From contig JAJPZA010000031.1 in the NCBI GenBank assembly GCA_021204625.1, forward strand, positions 1 through 35,974: DNA of 35,974 bases. Direction: 5' to 3'. Both the position numbers and the translations under genes were made by a program. Every line of letters begins with the position of its first letter. Position 1 is the stretch's first letter. This DNA is from Clostridia bacterium (GTDB lineage Bacteria > Bacillota > Clostridia > Christensenellales > Borkfalkiaceae). The notes beneath the pieces were generated by a model. It worked only from the letters and a program-made list of their open reading frames with translations. It did no database searches and was not told the origin of the DNA. This document shows, one piece after another, positions 17,201 through 25,132 of the stretch.

Positions 17201-17496
17201 AGAACATCTGGGACGGCATGAGCATGGGCATGGCCCAGTTGGACGGCCTTGACAATGATGCTGTCATTGTTACAGCGGTCCGCGAAGGCGTAAAGTGGAT
17301 AGCTTACACGATAAGCGGATCCCTTGCGATGAATGGCATTGACGCGAGCACGAGAGTCGTTTCCGTGCTTCCTTGGTGGTCCAAGCTCATCTGGGGCCTC
17401 GGCGCCGTATTTGCAGTCCTGACAGTTGCCGGCGTGGTTCTTACAGTTCTTTCTTACAGGAAGGCAAAGCAGAACAAGGCGGCGGGCAAAAAATAA
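14224..17496 (+). CDS. Membrane-anchored GH3 glycosidase with permuted domain order
   Basis: N- and C-terminal TM segments; C-terminal-type alpha/beta sandwich (GEGAALLMNN, VLWVGDVGQSG) and Fn3-like region precede the TIM barrel (FNGPQGF, ATFNRDLVSEMG, MKHCVLNDMESGR, AITDC). Confidence 0.85.
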   Translation: MLKHKILWLVLTIVFAVLMIVMFIANPIVYSLGVNVSLNNYLPNIVTSKKKGGENAPDYYTSAWDSKEDLEAYEDEICQQLEGEGAALLMNNYVEDEDEYALPLHDGDNLSVFSISSYDFMYGGTGSGAVKTDTAEDLPNALFDAGFGINGSLAGKYYQLTTRYKREVAGATGGYSRDYKINEAPVDELSSCESFYEQYGDAAIVTLARSGGEGADLPRGTSVAEGSGDSTDLNNGDYLVLNDDEIELLEYLRDFKEDGTFSKIIVLLNTSNPIQLDFLKKAEEDYGIDAVLWVGDVGQSGITSVVNILKGDINPSGRIVDTFLNNNQSSPAMANFGIYEYTNTKDLGLASAQNNSDTATASEDPDSTTDSDITKLNSRYVVEEEGIYVGYKYYETRYEDYVLGQGNAGEYEYSSDVAYPFGFGLSYLDEDGKDYTGSWDYSEFSMTENETTDTFDFSIKVTNGTGVAGKHTVQIYMQSPYTDYDKNNLVEKSSVELVGFEKTQTLAAGASETLTIKVNRSEMASYDSNGAKTYIVDPGTYYFTAGRDAHDAINNILAQKALDNKTTYEKMDASGDTSVVVKHTEILDTNSSNIYTDGSNSYDANAVKSVNLTYNTSAATGVAITNQFDCADVNNYTGTGTGNEEVTYLTRNDWQGTWPSTYSMTVTEQMWEDGLASDDSSVGPDRSTVGSTVRQNLISSAKETFSAYYESRYGTAITEVPAMGQDGDMQLFKDMVTAKQNADGTYTLTRVDIKDDSWNKLLSQATYADMTNLIYNGFRNTAAIDSIGLPSTIDFNGPQGFTNAITGSQSGMAYTSEDVMAATFNRDLVSEMGACMGEDFLDADCAGIYGPGGNIHRTPYCGRNFEYYSEDGFLGSEMASVECAAIESKGVYVYMKHCVLNDMESGRYGLSTFANEQAIREIYLRPFEGAVESGDMVGVMTSFNRLGVVWSGANFNLITGVLREEFGMMGQAITDCTMFATACDYRLGVLAGQNIWDGMSMGMAQLDGLDNDAVIVTAVREGVKWIAYTISGSLAMNGIDASTRVVSVLPWWSKLIWGLGAVFAVLTVAGVVLTVLSYRKAKQNKAAGKK

Positions 17497-17596
17497 GATG
17501 CCCTGCATGACATGAACCGCATCTTTTCATGATGCATGATTGATACGGCGGAAGGGCCGCCGGCAAGCGCCCTTTGCCGCAAACCAGATTAAAGCC

Positions 17597-17637
17597 CGGC
17601 ATTGCGGTTCCGGGATGAACCCGGAACCCGATGCCGC
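17597..17637. other. Nested perfect hairpin between the GH3 gene and the lipoprotein gene
   Basis: CGGCAT-TGC-GGTTCCGGG-ATGAA-CCCGGAACC-CG-ATGCCG. Confidence 0.7.
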
Positions 17638-17746
17638 TGACCGGAAAATCCATTGTCCTGAAGATCCGGACAAAATACGGATATGACGGGATTTCCATAT
17701 TCACAGCTTTAGAATTTTGTCGAGAGTGAGAGAAAAATTTAATGAT

Positions 17747-19195
17747 ATGAAAAGATTAGCGAGAATTGTTACCGGTGCTGTCCTTGCGGTTGCTTTAGTC
17801 GGCTCCGTTGCGGCGTTCTCAGCCTGCGGCTCTAAGGACATTCAGTATCAGTTCCAAGGATACTGCTATGACCACAGCTGCTGGGGCATCTTGACGCTTT
17901 ATTCTGACAACACCATGGATGGATACATGTTCGGCGCATATTCATCCGACAACACATATGCCGGCACATGGGAAATTGAGGAGAACAGATTCTATACCGG
18001 ACTTACCGTAACCTATACGACAGTCAAGAACACAGGCACAGGAGAGGTGTCCAATGACGAGGTCGTAATCAGTGCGGTGGCGGATGAGAACGGAGACTTC
18101 GCATTCGGAACTTTCAACCTGCCGATGTACGTGGACAACTATGCAGTCATGTCCGGATGCTCAAGCACTTACAGCGAGAGCATATCGGCGGACAATTACT
18201 GGACGGATTATTCCGCATGGAAGGCATCCGTTGAGGGGACCACACCTGTAAAGCCGGCTTCTTCCCTTGTATCAGTCACTGGCACAGCCACAGGTGAGAC
18301 AGATGAAACTAATTATTCAATAACGTTCCTGAATGACCTTACGGTTAATTTAACTGCCGGCGATAACGAGTATGCCGGAACATGGGGCTTTGCTGCAGGC
18401 AAACTTGCCATTACAATGGAAGACAGCAGCATATCCTGCGTTGTCAGTGAAGAAACGACAACCGATGAAGATGGCAATGAATCCTCAACCGGCAATTATA
18501 TAGTTACTTACAAATCCGGTGATACGGAGAAAGCCACATTCACACTTAAGGCAAGCAAGATTAAAAAACTCAAGAATGCAGCTGTCACCACTGTTGCAAC
18601 TTTCACAGGAAGCACAACTGATGGCGTGAATGTAACTGCGACATTGTCCAGTGACGGGACATTCGTCATAGAAAACGACTCTTCCACCTTGTCGGCAATG
18701 TCATCAGACGGCACATGGGCATATACGGAAAGCAATGGCGAAGGCTCGCTTACATTCTCATTGAACGGCAGCATGTCCACAATCACAGACGTGTCCGTTT
18801 CCAGCAGTTCCGTATCATTTACATATACAATCTCCATGTATGGTTCTACTTTATTGACGTGCACGCTGACATGCACTGACAAAGCTCAGATTGCGGCAAT
18901 CATGGGTGAAGATATCACAGTTGTAGCTACATTCACAGGCCAGAACGGAGATAATACGATAACTCTTACAATGTACAGTGACGGATCCGCAATATGCGAC
19001 AACGGTCTGGGATATAATTCTGACCTGACGTGGACATATTCAGACGGAACGCTCACCGTAAAGCTCAACGGAACAACTTCACTTACCACAAACTTCACCG
19101 GCACTTTGGCAACAATATCATATGAAAACAGCACATTCGGCATCTCCACAGCAATAACGCTTACCTGTGATGATGTCACTGGCATAATCGGCTAA
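17747..19195 (+). CDS. Putative lipoprotein with about four beta-rich internal repeats
   Basis: Signal peptide MKRLARIVTGAVLAVALVGSVAAFSAC (lipobox); recurring D(G/N)T...GTW...L pattern. Confidence 0.75.
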   Translation: MKRLARIVTGAVLAVALVGSVAAFSACGSKDIQYQFQGYCYDHSCWGILTLYSDNTMDGYMFGAYSSDNTYAGTWEIEENRFYTGLTVTYTTVKNTGTGEVSNDEVVISAVADENGDFAFGTFNLPMYVDNYAVMSGCSSTYSESISADNYWTDYSAWKASVEGTTPVKPASSLVSVTGTATGETDETNYSITFLNDLTVNLTAGDNEYAGTWGFAAGKLAITMEDSSISCVVSEETTTDEDGNESSTGNYIVTYKSGDTEKATFTLKASKIKKLKNAAVTTVATFTGSTTDGVNVTATLSSDGTFVIENDSSTLSAMSSDGTWAYTESNGEGSLTFSLNGSMSTITDVSVSSSSVSFTYTISMYGSTLLTCTLTCTDKAQIAAIMGEDITVVATFTGQNGDNTITLTMYSDGSAICDNGLGYNSDLTWTYSDGTLTVKLNGTTSLTTNFTGTLATISYENSTFGISTAITLTCDDVTGIIG

Positions 19196-19299
19196 CTGCT
19201 TCATATGGGTTGTTCCGGCCAGTCAAGGCAAGGAACGGCGGATATAAGCAATAACAGGATTTTCAGCAACAGCTATGGCATATGCATCTTTTCCAGGCT

Positions 19300-19325
19300 G
19301 CATCCGGGGCCCTTTCTCCGGATGC
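19300..19325. other. Perfect 8-bp hairpin GCATCCGG...CCGGATGC
   Basis: Direct reading, downstream of the lipoprotein gene. Confidence 0.5.
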
Positions 19326-19592
19326 GGCGGGAAAAGGCAGCCTCCCCCGAGGCCTTGGCCTCCGTCATCCGCAAACGCCTGTGTTTAAAGCAGGCGCTGG
19401 AAACTGAAGCCCTCATGACTATTGAACTGAAATGAACTGAACGGCAGAGGTCAGGAGAGAGAGGCAGGGAACGAACATCATTCCGTAGGTATTCACATAT
19501 CAATTGAAGTCCGTATGCAGCCTTCCCCGGCTCTGCGGGCTTTTATTGCGCCCGGTTTTCATGCCGGCTCCTTCCGGCATGAATGGAGGTAT

Positions 19593-19624
19593 GAAGAAAC
19601 GCACCCGTAAAAGGGTGCGTTTTG
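19593..19624. terminator. Bidirectional terminator at the 3' side of pyk
   Basis: AAACGCACCC-GTAAAA-GGGTGCGTTTT. Confidence 0.8.
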
Positions 19625-19650
19625 GATAATATATGCTGCAATTTTGAGGC

Positions 19651-21099
19651 TTAGATGGTCTCCACGTTTATGAGGTTGGAGTTGCCGCTCTTGCCGTTCG
19701 GGGTGCCGCCGCAGAGGACGATGCGGTCTCCTTTTTCAACGAGGCCGGAGGCGATGGCCGCCTTTTTGGCGTAATGGAAGAGGACGTCCACGGAGTAGAA
19801 CTCTTCGCTCATCACGGGGATTACGCCCCAGCTTAAGGCGAGCTTTCTGTATGCCTCTTCGGACGTGGTCATGCCGATGATGTCGATGTCCGGGCGGAAG
19901 CGGGAGATCTTGCGGGCCGTGGCGCCTGTCCTTGTGCAGGCCACTATGACCTTCGCGCCTATGTCATGGGCAAGGGTGCAGGCGGAGTGGGAGATGGCCT
20001 CGGCAAGGGTTGTGGTCACATAGTCGTTCGGGTCTATGTAGGCAATGTAGGATGTCTCCTCGGCCTCCATGGCAATCCTGGACATGGCCTTAACGGCTTC
20101 GGCGGGATATTTGCCGACCGCCGTCTCGCCGGAGAGCATGATGGCGGAAGTGCCGTCATAGACTGCGTTGGCTACGTCCGAGATTTCCGCTCTTGTGGGC
20201 CTGGGGTTGTTTATCATGGACTCCAGCATCTCGGTGGCCGTGATGGAGCGCTTGCCGCAGAGGCGGCATTTGCGGATCATTGTCTTCTGGATGGCGGGAA
20301 GCTCTTCGTAAGGCACTTCAACACCCAAGTCTCCGCGGGCAACCATTATGCCGTCCGCTTCCTCAAGGATTGCGTCCAGGTTGTTTATTCCGGCCCTGGA
20401 TTCGATTTTTGCGATTAAGTCCACGGTGCCGTCCGGGTAGCCTATGGAGCGGATGTAATTCTTTACATCTATGATATCCTGCGCGCAGGATACAAAGGAG
20501 CAGGCTATGAAGTCTATGCCCTGCTCAATGCCGAACTTGATGTCGGACTTGTCCTGCTCGGAGAGGTATGTGAGCTTGAGCTCCTTTTCGGGGAAGAACA
20601 TGCTCTTTCTGTCCGAAAGGGTGCCGCCCACGACAGTGTTGCATATTACGTCCGGGGCCTTGACTTCCTTGACCTCGAATATCATGAGGCCGTTGTTTAA
20701 AAGAATCCTGTCCCCGGGGTTCATCTGTTCGCAGATGCCCTTGAATGTGACGGAGACCCTTTTCTCGTTGCCCACGATCTCGTCCGTCGTGAAGGCGAAC
20801 TCGTCCCCGTCCTTGAGTGTGATTTTGCCTTTCTCAAATGTCTTGATTCTGAACTCCGGTCCCTTGGTGTCCAGCATGATCGCTATGGCGGCATTCTTTT
20901 CTTCGCGGACTTTCTTCACCGCCGCAATTTTCACAGCATGCTCTTCATGCGTACCGTGCGAGAAGTTGAGTCTCGCTACATTCATTCCTGCGTCCACAAG
21001 GGAGGCGAGGACATTGATGTCATCCGTGGCCGGTCCCAGCGTGCAGATGATCTTTGTCTTTTTCACGCGTTCGTACTCCTGTTTAATGTCCATCTTCAT
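19651..21099 (-). CDS. pyk: Pyruvate kinase
   Basis: KTKIICTLGPATDD, MNVARLNFSHGTHEEH, MLDTKGPEFR, IMVARGDLGVEVP, RAEISDVANAVYDGTSAIMLSGETAVGKYP. Confidence 0.97.
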   Translation of the reverse strand: MKMDIKQEYERVKKTKIICTLGPATDDINVLASLVDAGMNVARLNFSHGTHEEHAVKIAAVKKVREEKNAAIAIMLDTKGPEFRIKTFEKGKITLKDGDEFAFTTDEIVGNEKRVSVTFKGICEQMNPGDRILLNNGLMIFEVKEVKAPDVICNTVVGGTLSDRKSMFFPEKELKLTYLSEQDKSDIKFGIEQGIDFIACSFVSCAQDIIDVKNYIRSIGYPDGTVDLIAKIESRAGINNLDAILEEADGIMVARGDLGVEVPYEELPAIQKTMIRKCRLCGKRSITATEMLESMINNPRPTRAEISDVANAVYDGTSAIMLSGETAVGKYPAEAVKAMSRIAMEAEETSYIAYIDPNDYVTTTLAEAISHSACTLAHDIGAKVIVACTRTGATARKISRFRPDIDIIGMTTSEEAYRKLALSWGVIPVMSEEFYSVDVLFHYAKKAAIASGLVEKGDRIVLCGGTPNGKSGNSNLINVETI

Positions 21100-21176
21100 C
21101 AAACCTCCGCACTTATCTCTTGCCTTCATTCTACATTTTCCGCCATCAAAAAGCAACTTTGCAAGGTGAAAATGAG

Positions 21177-21205
21177 TTGATATTTTATGCGTGTTGTGCT
21201 AAAGT
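21177..21205 (+). promoter_or_regulatory. Promoter of rnpB
   Basis: TTGATA-N17-TAAAGT, about 8 nt before the predicted RNA 5' end. Confidence 0.55.
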
Positions 21206-21213
21206 TCATATGA

Positions 21214-21573
21214 TCTGAGTTAGCCGTGCGGCTGCGGACCGGGAAACCGGGATGAGGAAAGTCCGAGTATCGCAGGGCAGGACGCCTGTTAACGGCAGGT
21301 GGAGGCGACTCCAAGGAAAGTGAACAGAAATATACCGCTGCCCCCGCAAGAGGGCAGTAAGGGTGGAATGGCGAGGCAAGAGCTCACCGTCTTCCTGGCA
21401 ACAGGGAGAGCCAGTTAAACCCCGTCCGATACAAGATTGGGCTGCAGGCTTGCTTCAATGCAGAGGCTGCCCGTCTGCCTGCAGCCGTCAATATCGCTTG
21501 AGCTTGCTGGCGACAGCAAGACTAGATAAATAGCCGCACCAGACAGAACTCGGCTTACAAGCTAATCTCAGAT
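21214..21573 (+). ncRNA. rnpB: RNase P RNA (class A-like)
   Basis: Core GATGAGGAAAGTCCGAG...GGCAGGACGCC...AAGGGTGGAATGGCGAGGCAAGAGCTCACC...AACCCCGTCCGATACAAG; P1 helix CTGAGTTAGC/GCTAATCTCAG. Confidence 0.93.
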
Positions 21574-21579
21574 CTTCAT

Positions 21580-21617
21580 AAGCGCCCCGGCGTACATCAC
21601 CGCCGCGGCGCTTTTTC
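21580..21617 (+). terminator. Terminator of rnpB
   Basis: AGCGCC...GGCGCTTTTT GC-rich stem. Confidence 0.65.
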
Positions 21618-21646
21618 TTTGCAAAAATATCATCATATATGGCAAT

Positions 21647-21720
21647 TGCAGGCATATTTACTAATTCCGGTGCAGGCATCATAATATAATCCGGTGCGGG
21701 CACTTTATACGTGCGGGCAC
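21647..21720. repeat. Iteron-like cluster of four TGC-RG-GCA palindromes (strongest form GTGC-GG-GCAC)
   Basis: Copies starting at 21647, 21671, 21695 and 21712 (spacing 24, 24, 17). Confidence 0.75.
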
Positions 21721-21961
21721 TATATAATTATATAATATGGTATAAAGGCCATGCGGCCGGCCGCCCGGGCCGCCGGCAAAGGATATGGATTTTTCCGCAT
21801 GCATGCTGTATACTGTATATGAGGCATAAGGCATGCAGAGCATGCGCAGGCCGTTTTCCGGACGGGAAAATGAATCCCGCACGCAACCATCCGGGCCATG
21901 TTCCGTACTAATATGCAGAGGCCGCTTTTGCGGCGGCAAATTTCAATGCTGGAGATAATGC

Positions 21962-24672
21962 ATGCTGGAAATAAAGCATCTCACAAAGACATACAAAACC
22001 GGATCCAGGGGCGGGGCGGAAGCTGCGGCCCTGCAGGACGTGTCCGTGTCCTTTGAAGACACCGGGCTTGTATTTCTTCTGGGAAAATCCGGCTGCGGGA
22101 AGAGCACTTTTTTAAACTGCGCGGGAGGCCTGGACGCCCCGTCTTCCGGGGAGATAATCGTGGACGGCAGAAGTTCAAAGGACTTCACGCAGGCAGACTG
22201 GGATTCATACCGCAACACCTGCGTGGGCTTCGTCTTCCAGGAATACAACGTCCTGGACGAATTCTCCGTTGCGGACAACGTGGCCCTCGCCCTGGAGCTC
22301 CAGGGCAGAAAGCATGAGAGGGAAAAGGTCCTGGAGATTCTGCGGGAGATTGGGCTGGAGGAGTTCGCGGACAGAAAGCCGGGCACCCTTTCCGGCGGGC
22401 AGAAGCAGAGGGTGGCCATAGCCCGTGCCCTTGTGAAGGCCCCCAAAATAATAATGGCGGACGAGCCTACAGGCGCCTTGGATTCCGGAACCGGCAGGCA
22501 GATACTGGACCTTCTCAAAAGTCTCTCCAAAACAAGGCTCGTTATAGTCGTTTCCCATGACCGGGAGTTTGCGCGGAGCTTCGCGGACAGGATAATAGAG
22601 CTGGCAGACGGCCGCATAGTCCCGGACACTTCCGGAAGCCTTTGCCAGGACCCTGCAAAGGGTAAGGAAAAGCAGCAGTCCGCAGGCTCCGGAAACAGCT
22701 TTATTCGCTCCAGGCTTCCCATTGGCAGAGCCATACGGATGGGCTTGTCCGGGCTCAAGGTCAAGCCCGTGCGGCTTGTCATAACCATGATCCTTTCCGT
22801 CGCGGCCTTTGTGATCTTCGGCCTCCTGTCATGCCTCATGATGTACAACGGGGCCACCGTGGCCGCCAATACGTTCGCCACAGGGGATGAGAATTACTTC
22901 GCCCTTCTGAAGGCGTACAGGCAGTTTAACACCTGGACCTATTATGACGGCAGCGGGCAGGCCGTGACAGAGAGCAGAGTGTACAGCTTCTTCGGTCCGG
23001 AGGACGCCCCGTATTTCGGCTGTTCCTCAAGCGAGGTCCTGTACGGCTGCGATTATTACTCGCCGATAGAAGGCGTCTCATGGAGCCTGGCGCCAAAGGA
23101 GACGCATACGAATACGCAGCCATCCGCAAGGCAATATACATTCCGGAAGGCAATTCCCTGCGGGACGGCATTGCGGGCTCATATCCGTCCGATGACAGCG
23201 AGATAGCCGTGAGCGAATATCTGGCGGATTATCTCATGCACTGCGCATTCGTCCAATACGGCGCAGACGGCGCAATATCCGCAAGCGCTCCTGAGACGGA
23301 AGAAGATCTTTTAGGCCGGACAATTGAGACGGAATACGGCTCATTCACAATCTGCGGCATAATCCGTACAGGGGACATTCCCGCGCAGTACAGCTACATG
23401 AAGACCCGGGAGGCTCTGAAGAGCGCAGACTTGGAAAACCTGAAGAATTACCTCATGGACGGCATAGACTGCGGAATCTTTGTGACCCCGGAATTCATCC
23501 AAAGCGTTTCAGAGGATTCCCCGTTCAGCGCGATGGATTATTTTGACGCCGTCACAGGCTCTTTGGACCTGTATTATGCAGGAACGTCTCCCGGCAATTC
23601 CCTGTGGGCGCAGACAACCAGGACCGCAGCCGTTTACGACGAGACCCGCGCAGGTTTCTTCAGCGCCGTCTTCGCGGACGGCCGCGCAAACCGCACGCTC
23701 TCGCAGGGAGAGATACTGATTTCCATGCCTTCCTTATGCGGCATAATCTCCGCCCGCTATGGGTCCGCGGATTCCGGGTGCGGGCTTGCAGGCGATTCCG
23801 CAACCGTTATGGAAGCCATGCAGGCGTATATGGAAGGAACTCTTACGGAGAATGAATGCCTGGAGACGGAGGATGCCGTCTGCGAATATCTCCGCAGGTA
23901 TCCCGTAAGCCTTGCCGTGTGCCAGAACACATCGTACAATGACCCGTCATATGCCGGGGCATATGACGTTGCCGGATTCTATTTCTCCGCAGAGATTGCG
24001 GACAGTGCGAACCCCGGGATATACATCTCGCAGGAAGACTTCAACACAGCCATTGAGATGGATTACAGGCTGGACAGGTCCTCGGACTATGAGCTGCCGG
24101 AAGACGCCGTGTACGAGTACATGTTCATCCCGATCCAAAAAAACCTCTCATGGGCAAAAAGCACCCTTGCGAAGCTCTTCACAACGGATGAGAAGACAGG
24201 GCTGTATTATTACATGAGCAACAGCATGTATTCGGACATAAATGAAACCGGCAGCGTGGTGGCGGTGCTGGACATCGTCTTCCTCGTGGCCGGCATAATC
24301 TTCGCCGTCTTCGCGGCCCTGCTGCTGTACAGTTTCATATCCGTCTCAATCACGGACAAGAAGAAGGAGATAGGGATCCTCAGGGCCCTCGGGGCGAAGG
24401 GAGGAGACGTGTTCAAGATCTTTTTTGCGGAGTCTGGAATTATCGCGGCCGTCTGCCTTGCGGCCTCCGTGATCCTCACAGCCGTACTGGCCGGCGTCTT
24501 CAACTCTGTGCTGTACTCCCTGTACGGAATCCTCGTGACAGTGGTGGTGTACACTCCGGTCTCCATTCTCATGATGCTCGCCATAGCCGCAACAGTGGCC
24601 TTCCCGGGGACCTTCATTCCGGTTCGCATCACAGCCGGAAAGAAGCCCGCGGACGCCATCCGGGAGCTGTAG
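21962..24672 (+). pseudogene. MacB-like ABC transporter (ATPase + FtsX-type permease), split by an apparent -1 frameshift near 23090-23100
   Basis: ORF 21962-23206 (GKSGCGKST, LSGGQKQRVAIARAL, MADEPTGALDS, TM) continues in the -1 frame as ORF 23080-24672 (FtsX C-terminus EIGILRALGAKGGDVFKIFFAES). Confidence 0.75.
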
Positions 24673-24707
24673 CGGGCCGTCAAAAACAAGGCGGAAATTA
24701 TCTGCAG

Positions 24708-24734
24708 GCGTCTCATGCCGGGACGCTTTTTTCA
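24708..24734 (+). terminator. Terminator of the ABC transporter
   Basis: GCGTCTC-ATGCC-GGGACGC-TTTTTT. Confidence 0.75.
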
Positions 24735-24965
24735 TGCTTGGAAAAGCCAGCGGAATTCCGGCAGAAGCAGAGGAAGAGAATCTGGACTCCACTCCGGCCG
24801 GTTCATTCGCGGCGGGCGGTAAAATTCTATCGCAGAATGCGGAAATATGCCCGCGAGACGCAAAAAAATGCGGAAATACGCCAATTTTATGATTTGCATA
24901 GTAATTTTTCGCAGGTGTGTAAAGTAATTTTTCAAAATTAAGAGAAATTTTATTTATGAAAACTA

Positions 24966-24994
24966 TTGACATCATTCCTTCTGTATGGTACACT
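24966..24994 (+). promoter_or_regulatory. Promoter upstream of the HTH-methyltransferase-like gene
   Basis: TTGACA-N17-TACACT. Confidence 0.65.
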
Positions 24995-25057
24995 CTAGCC
25001 GGTGAACGGAAATTAAACTGAATTATCAAATTTGCTAATTTCATGAAAAAAGTTTGC

Positions 25058-25085
25058 AGGGAAAAAAGTGTTTGCTTCTTTCCCT
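25058..25085. promoter_or_regulatory. Inverted repeat AGGGAAA-N14-TTTCCCT, possible operator
   Basis: Direct reading; adjacent to TATAAT at 25089. Confidence 0.5.
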
Positions 25086-25132
25086 TCGTATAATTTGTGC
25101 AATAAGATTCTTTGGAGGACTTGGGAGACATC

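Noticed and set aside
21943-22881. 312-aa minus-strand ORF opposite the ABC ATPase
   Set aside because: Antisense to a clear ABC ATPase with all motifs; Ser/Arg/Pro-rich shadow translation.
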